Origin: Brevundimonas sp.
GTDB lineage: Bacteria > Pseudomonadota > Alphaproteobacteria > Caulobacterales > Caulobacteraceae
Assembly (NCBI GenBank): GCA_031119155.1
Contig: JAVHYH010000153.1
Location: 1-7,874, forward strand
Length of the DNA: 7,874 nt
Direction of reading: 5' to 3'
Part shown: positions 6,726 to 7,874 of the stretch, one piece after another
Layout of the letters: each line of letters begins with the position of its first letter
How positions within the stretch are numbered: the first letter of the stretch is position 1
Translations under genes and position numbers: made by a program
The notes under the pieces: model-generated
The model's input: only the letters and a program-made list of their open reading frames with translations
Told to the model about the DNA's origin: nothing
The model's database searches: none

Positions 6726-7440
6726 AGAAGGCGGCCTTCAGCGAGGCCACGGCGCGCGCGCCGTAGGCCTCACCGAAGTCGTGTTGGTCGGTGTCGTGGT
6801 AGCGAACATCCAGCGCCAGATGATCGGTCAGGGCGAAGGCCGCGCCGGCGTTCCAGGTGGTGTAGTCGAGATCCGACGAGACCCACTGGCGGCCCACCGC
6901 GCCGGAGACCGTCCAGCGATCGGCGGGGGTGAAGGCGGCGTTGGCTTCCACATAAGTGGCCTCATCTTCCGACGCGCCGAAGAAGTCCGGGGACCAGAAG
7001 GCGGCGACGCCGAGGGTGGCCGGGCCGACGGCGCGGGAGGCGGCGGCTTTCAGCTCGACATAGTCATAGTCCGCCCCGTCCGGCTGGCCGGTGTAGAGAT
7101 AGGCCACGCCGCCCAGATCGACGGTCCAGCCCGACAGCTCCGAGCGCCAGCCGCCGTAGAGATCGACCTCGGCGTCGGTGTCATCGCCGAAGTCGACGTT
7201 GGAGGCCCAGCCCCCGGCGTAGAAGTCGCCGAAGGTCGCGTCGACGCCCGCCGAGATCGCCGGGTTCTCCGACGTCTGGCTGACGCCCCGGAAGACGTAG
7301 TCGGAGGTGAGGGCGACGTTTCCGGTCACGTCCTGGGCCCTGGCCTCCCCACAGAAGCCGACGCCGGCCAGGATGGCGATGCAGGCGCCGGCGAACAGGG
7401 CGTCGTTGCGACCGGTGGCCTTGAAGGATTTGCGGTTCAT
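6724..7440 (-). CDS. TorF-family outer-membrane beta-barrel protein (putative porin) inside the kdp operon
   Basis: Putative outer-membrane porin, 238 residues from the ATG at 7440. Residues 1-36 form a signal peptide: basic start (MNRKSFKATGR), hydrophobic core (ALFAGACIAILAGVG) and an ARA cleavage site before QDVTG. The mature part opens with NVALTSDYVFRGVSQT (41-56), the hallmark of the TorF/TIGR02001 family. It then shows alternating beta-strand patterns (for example DFYAGGWASNVDFG, EVDLYGGW, TTWNAGAAFALTDHLALDVRYH) and ends in a C-terminal Phe, as expected for BAM-assembled barrels. It is very acidic: by hand count the mature part has about 31 Asp/Glu against 9 Lys/Arg. It lies 20 nt after kdpB and 11 nt before kdpC, so it is co-transcribed with the K+ pump; a role in passing K+ through the outer membrane is inferred from this. 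A GTG at 7464 overlapping the kdpB stop would add 8 residues, but the ATG is preferred because AAGGA lies 8 nt before it. Ion specificity is not known from sequence. Confidence 0.88.
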   Translation of the reverse strand: MNRKSFKATGRNDALFAGACIAILAGVGFCGEARAQDVTGNVALTSDYVFRGVSQTSENPAISAGVDATFGDFYAGGWASNVDFGDDTDAEVDLYGGWRSELSGWTVDLGGVAYLYTGQPDGADYDYVELKAAASRAVGPATLGVAAFWSPDFFGASEDEATYVEANAAFTPADRWTVSGAVGRQWVSSDLDYTTWNAGAAFALTDHLALDVRYHDTDQHDFGEAYGARAVASLKAAF

Positions 7441-7448
7441 TTCAGTTG

Positions 7449-7453
7449 TCCTT
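7449..7453 (-). promoter_or_regulatory. Ribosome-binding site that sets the porin start
   Basis: The minus strand reads AAGGA, 8 nt before the ATG at 7440. This favours the ATG over the GTG at 7464 and yields a cleaner signal-peptide start. Confidence 0.75.
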
Positions 7454-7460
7454 GAGAAGA

Positions 7461-7874
<414 letters not shown>

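Overview
The window looks like chromosomal DNA from a high-GC alphaproteobacterium, most likely a member of Caulobacteraceae such as Brevundimonas or Caulobacter. The evidence is the very high GC content, dense GC-ending codons, Asp/Ala-rich proteins, a TorF-type outer-membrane protein and an M1 peptidase with a lipoprotein-like leader. The genus is an inference from style and gene content; no rRNA or marker gene is present. All genes but one lie on the minus strand, so they are transcribed from high to low coordinates. No tRNA, rRNA, CRISPR, insertion sequence or attachment site was seen, and no gap between genes is longer than about 80 bases.

Right part (7874 down to 2754): the distal end of a kdp high-affinity potassium uptake operon. 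In transcription order it holds the C-terminal 137 residues of KdpB (cut by the window edge), a TorF-family beta-barrel porin, KdpC, the KdpD sensor kinase and the KdpE response regulator. The genes are separated by 20, 11, -2 and 9 nt. Several ribosome-binding sites overlap the preceding stop codon, so this is one tightly coupled transcription unit. KdpB and KdpC belong to the inner-membrane K+-pumping ATPase (with KdpA and KdpF, expected beyond the right edge). KdpD senses K+ limitation or turgor and phosphorylates KdpE, which activates the operon. The uncommon element is the outer-membrane porin gene placed between kdpB and kdpC, which suggests a dedicated route for K+ across the outer membrane.

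Middle (2754 to 2302): a single plus-strand gene encodes a complete 115-residue ArsC-type arsenate reductase with all expected catalytic residues. It converges on kdpE with a 24-nt gap and diverges from the next minus-strand gene across an 80-nt intergenic region. It seems to lack a Shine-Dalgarno sequence and may be leaderless.

Left part (2301 to 1): two minus-strand genes, an MFS drug/metabolite exporter of the Bcr/CflA type and, 77 nt further on, the N-terminal 322 residues of an exported M1-family (leukotriene A4 hydrolase-like) aminopeptidase that runs off the left edge. The exporter's stop codon lies in a short 12-bp tandem repeat that places three in-frame stops in a row.

I found no convincing wholly new system. 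The best candidates for a second look are the porin inside the kdp operon and the apparently leaderless arsC gene.
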